Assembly: GCF_001457775.1 (NCBI RefSeq)
Contig: NZ_CYSG01000007.1
Span: forward strand, 62,001-126,000
Source of the DNA: Phaeobacter sp. CECT 5382
GTDB lineage: Bacteria > Pseudomonadota > Alphaproteobacteria > Rhodobacterales > Rhodobacteraceae
Reading direction: 5' to 3'
Length of the DNA stretch: 64,000 bases
The position numbers and the translations under genes were made by a program. A model generated the notes under the pieces. That model was not told the DNA's origin. It saw only the letters and a program-made list of their open reading frames with translations, and searched no databases. This document shows positions 61,632 to 64,000 of this stretch, one piece after another. Each line of letters starts with the position of its first letter. Position 1 is the stretch's first letter.

Positions 61632-62955
61632 TCAGTTTCCAAATGGCTTCCCTCCGGGGCTGATGATTTCAGCGCCTGCCTCTGGCACCGGCAAAACCAC
61701 CGTGATGCTGGGCCTTTTGCGCGCACTGGCCGAGGATGGCCTGAAGGTGCAGCCCTATAAAAGTGGTCCCGACTATATCGACCCGGCTTTTCACTTTGCC
61801 GCCGCCAAACGCCCCAGTTTCAATCTTGATACCTGGGCGATGGATAGCGGATTGCTTAATGCGGTCGCCGGACAGGCTACAGGAGCTGAGATCTGCATTG
61901 GCGAAGGCTCGATGGGGCTGTTCGATGGCGTTGCTACCCGTGGCCAGACCGGTTGTGGGTCCTCCGCTGAAACCGCCAAACGCATGGGCTGGCCGGTTGT
62001 GCTGGTGATTGACGTGGGTGGTCAGGCGCAGTCTGCCGCCGCCACCGCACTGGGGTTCAAATCCTATGACCCCGACGTGCCATTTGCGGGCGTGATCCTC
62101 AATCGCGTGGCCAGCCCCCGCCACGAGCGCCTGACCCGGCTCGGCATGGAGCGCGCAGGCGTCAAGGTGCTCGGCTCGCTGCCGCGTCGCGGCGATCTGG
62201 CCCTGCCCGAACGCCACCTTGGCCTCATTCAGGCGGTTGAGCACCCCGATCTAGAAGCCGCAATCGCGGGCTATGCTACCTTCCTGCGCGACCATGTCGA
62301 CCTGGAAGCCATCAAGGGTGCCGCCATGGGCGCCGCCGCCCCTGCCCCCAGCACCCTGCCAAGCCCCCCGGCACAGCGCATTGCACTGGCGCGCGATGCT
62401 GCCTTTTCCTTTACCTATCCGCATCTTTTGACCGGCTGGCGGGAAGCAGGCGCAGAAATCCTGCCCTTTTCGCCACTGGCGGATGAAGCCCCAGCTGCCG
62501 ATGCCGATCTGGTCTGGCTGCCCGGCGGCTATCCCGAGTTGCACGGGGGTACCCTTGCCGCTGCGGAGAACTTCCGCGCGGGTCTGCGCAAACACGCGGA
62601 AACCAAACCCGTACACGGTGAGTGCGGTGGTTACATGGCTTTGGGTGAAGCCTTGATCGACAAGGAAGGCAACCGCCATCAGATGGCAGGCCTTCTGGGA
62701 TTGGTCACCTCCTATGAAAAGCGCAAATTCCACCTTGGCTATCGCCGGGCAGTGCTGCAGGCACAGATGCCCGGCTTTGATACAGGTGCGGCCCTGCGCG
62801 GCCATGAATTCCACTATTCGACCATTCTGGATGAACCCGACGCGCCACTGGCCCAGGTGATGGATGCCGATGGCAACCCGGTGCCGGAAACCGGATCGAT
62901 CAAGGGCCATGTCACTGGCACCTTCTTTCACCTGATCACCGGAGAAGGCGTATGA
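61624..62955 (+). CDS. cobB: Hydrogenobyrinic acid a,c-diamide synthase
   Basis: A 443-residue glutamine-dependent amidase. The N-terminal ATP-binding part contains [21 protein letters not shown] and [13 protein letters not shown]. The C-terminal class I glutamine amidotransferase domain has the nucleophile Cys in [12 protein letters not shown] and [10 protein letters not shown]. It amidates the a and c acetate side chains. ATG 61624 overlaps the cobM stop. Confidence 0.95.
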   Translation: MTDQFPNGFPPGLMISAPASGTGKTTVMLGLLRALAEDGLKVQPYKSGPDYIDPAFHFAAAKRPSFNLDTWAMDSGLLNAVAGQATGAEICIGEGSMGLFDGVATRGQTGCGSSAETAKRMGWPVVLVIDVGGQAQSAAATALGFKSYDPDVPFAGVILNRVASPRHERLTRLGMERAGVKVLGSLPRRGDLALPERHLGLIQAVEHPDLEAAIAGYATFLRDHVDLEAIKGAAMGAAAPAPSTLPSPPAQRIALARDAAFSFTYPHLLTGWREAGAEILPFSPLADEAPAADADLVWLPGGYPELHGGTLAAAENFRAGLRKHAETKPVHGECGGYMALGEALIDKEGNRHQMAGLLGLVTSYEKRKFHLGYRRAVLQAQMPGFDTGAALRGHEFHYSTILDEPDAPLAQVMDADGNPVPETGSIKGHVTGTFFHLITGEGV

Positions 62956-63689
62956 GCGGATTTGTCAGCTTTGTCTCGTCAGGCCCGGGCGATCCAGAGC
63001 TGTTGACCGTCAAGGCCGTGAAACGTCTGGAAACTGCAGATGCGGTGCTGTTTGACGATCTGTCCTCTGGGCCGATCCTGACCCATGCCCGTTCTGATGC
63101 CGATCTGGTGGGCGTGGGCAAACGCGCCGGGCGCCCTTCGCCGAAACAGGATCATGTGAGCCAGCTGCTGGTGGACTACGCTCAGAACGGCCTGAACGTG
63201 GTACGCCTGAAATCAGGCGATTCAGGCGTCTTTGGCCGCCTTGAGGAAGAGATCAGTGCCCTGCGCGCCGCCGGTATTCCGTTTGAGATTGTGCCCGGTG
63301 TCACCGCTGCCTCGGCCGCCGCTGCTGCCGCCAATATTCCGCTGACGCGTCGCCTGACGGCCCGACGGATGCAGTTTATCACCGGCCATGATGTCACTGG
63401 CGGGCTGCCCGACAGTCTCAATATGACCGCGCTTGCCGATCCGGACGCCACGACTGTGGTCTATATGGGTAAACGGACCTTTGCTTCCCTGGCGGAAAAG
63501 CTGGTCGAGGCGGGGCTGCCATCAGAAACCCATGCGCTGGTTGCCCTTGGCGTGTCGACCCCCGACCAACAGCTCAGCTGCCATACGGTCGGAGAGCTGC
63601 CACAGGTCCTGCGCCAAATGGAGACCACAGCCCCGGTGCTGATACTTTATGGACCCTTGGCGGATTCGGATCTGCCCGCTCTCGGATGA
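62952..63689 (+). CDS. cobA: Uroporphyrinogen-III C-methyltransferase
   Basis: A 245-residue SUMT enzyme that makes precorrin-2 from uroporphyrinogen III. Motifs: SSGPGDPELLTVKAVKRL, AVLFDDLSSGPIL, VGKRAGRPSPKQD, RLKSGDSGVFGRLEEE and VPGVTAASAAAAAANIPLT. A single methylase domain without CysG-type dehydrogenase/ferrochelatase, as expected for cobalamin-dedicated CobA. It overlaps cobB by ATGA. Confidence 0.95.
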   Translation: MSGFVSFVSSGPGDPELLTVKAVKRLETADAVLFDDLSSGPILTHARSDADLVGVGKRAGRPSPKQDHVSQLLVDYAQNGLNVVRLKSGDSGVFGRLEEEISALRAAGIPFEIVPGVTAASAAAAAANIPLTRRLTARRMQFITGHDVTGGLPDSLNMTALADPDATTVVYMGKRTFASLAEKLVEAGLPSETHALVALGVSTPDQQLSCHTVGELPQVLRQMETTAPVLILYGPLADSDLPALG

Positions 63690-63693
63690 ACCT

Positions 63694-64000
63694 ATGACTG
63701 GCCCCACCCTGACCCTTTGCAACACCTGCCAGGGCGCGGATCCCACGCTGGCCCAACAGCTGATGGATACGCTGGCCGAGGCAGGCCAGAACGCAAAGGT
63801 GCAGCAGGTGGACTGCATGTCTGGGTGCAAACGCCCGCAGACGCTTTCGCTGCGCCAAAGCGGCAAAACGGCCTATCTCTTTGGAGAGATCACATCGGCC
63901 GATCTTGCTGACATCGTTACCTTGGTGCGATTGTTTGCAGACAGCCCTGACGGCAATTTTGCCGACGCCCGCCCATTGGGAGCACTGCGAATGAAGGCTA
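63694..64000 (+). CDS. Second DUF1636 protein, cut by the window end
   Basis: At least 102 codons, open to the edge. It has the same cysteine pattern as the first gene of the operon: CNTC near residue 9 and CMSGCKRPQ near 42, plus the KTAYLFGEI strand. It starts four bases after cobA and so is the last visible gene of the riboswitch-controlled unit. Sequence identity with the first copy looks modest, so it is a paralogue rather than a recent duplicate. Confidence 0.8.
   Translation, partial: MTGPTLTLCNTCQGADPTLAQQLMDTLAEAGQNAKVQQVDCMSGCKRPQTLSLRQSGKTAYLFGEITSADLADIVTLVRLFADSPDGNFADARPLGALRMKA

Noticed and set aside
50014-63689. A cobF gene in the cluster
   Set aside because: All tetrapyrrole methylases seen are assigned to A, I, J, L and M; none matches CobF. 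It may lie outside the window, so absence from the genome cannot be claimed.
1-64000. Prophage, insertion sequences, toxin-antitoxin or CRISPR arrays
   Set aside because: No integrase, transposase, phage structural gene, regularly spaced repeat array or TA-like gene pair was recognised anywhere in the window.

Overview
The window looks like a chromosomal segment from an aerobic marine alphaproteobacterium of the Rhodobacteraceae (Roseobacter group). This is an inference from high GC, DUF3572 next to a PleD-like gene, the aerobic Cob route of cobalamin synthesis, a carnitine module, a non-pyrrolysine MttB homologue, imelysin iron genes, TGA-N9-TCA iron boxes and a GAAC-N7-GAAC LexA box. I see no prophage, IS element or CRISPR array.

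Layout. 1-2.9 kb: end of a Tad pilus locus with a vWA-type TadG and two TadE/TadG-like minor pilins. 2.9-11.4 kb: a membrane protein, a reductive-dehalogenase-like iron-sulfur protein, a pirin, a TetR regulator with its operator, a small lipoprotein, then hom, glpX and recJ. 11.4-12 kb: two identical tRNA-Glu genes. 12.2-13.8 kb: an H-NOX/HNOBA-GGDEF pair in which the H-NOX protein appears to lack its haem-ligand histidine. 14.4-19 kb: MttB-family methyltransferase, HAD phosphatase, DUF3572 and a PleD-like cyclase with degenerate receivers. 19-21.1 kb: ECF sigma, putative anti-sigma, a metal-resistance-type periplasmic protein and an EF-hand protein. 21.3-25.6 kb: DUF983, NUDIX, DMT transporter, fatty acid desaturase, DUF2061 and an XRE regulator. 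25.7-30.2 kb: carnitine catabolism (SDR, fused carnitine dehydrogenase/thioesterase, BKACE enzyme, GlxA/CdhR-type regulator). 30.5-36.6 kb: aldo/keto reductase, rhodanese, an orphan SOS-regulated ImuA-like gene, YceI, an MFS transporter and a YqiJ/YqiK-like pair whose flotillin is truncated. 36.8-38.5 kb: metG. 38.85-46.7 kb: iron acquisition and storage. 46.9-49.3 kb: glpR-glpD. 49.3-64 kb: cobalamin synthesis, with cobO divergent from a cobalamin riboswitch followed by DUF1636, cobW, cobN, G, H, I, J, (K inverted), L, E, M, B, A and a second DUF1636 gene cut by the window end.

How the genes work together. The iron region begins at a palindromic TGA-N9-TCA box and runs small ORF - hemP - unknown Cys-containing protein - imelysin - porin. 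A second box then precedes bfd - bacterioferritin - DUF1111 dihaem protein - imelysin - DUF1513. This suggests an iron-repressed periplasmic iron-uptake route placed beside iron storage and release. The cob operon would supply B12. The reductive-dehalogenase-like protein, and indirectly MttB-type methyl transfer, could be corrinoid users. Carnitine oxidation should yield glycine betaine, which MttB-family enzymes in other bacteria demethylate.

Most interesting points: the haem-ligand-less H-NOX/diguanylate cyclase pair; the orphan imuA with an overlapping LexA box and a promoter predicted to give leaderless mRNA; the iron operon with its previously uncalled 55-codon first gene; cobK inverted inside the cob operon with its start codon overlapping that of cobL; the reductive-dehalogenase-like protein in an aerobe; and a 14-bp duplication at the recJ start that creates a five-codon coupled leader ORF.
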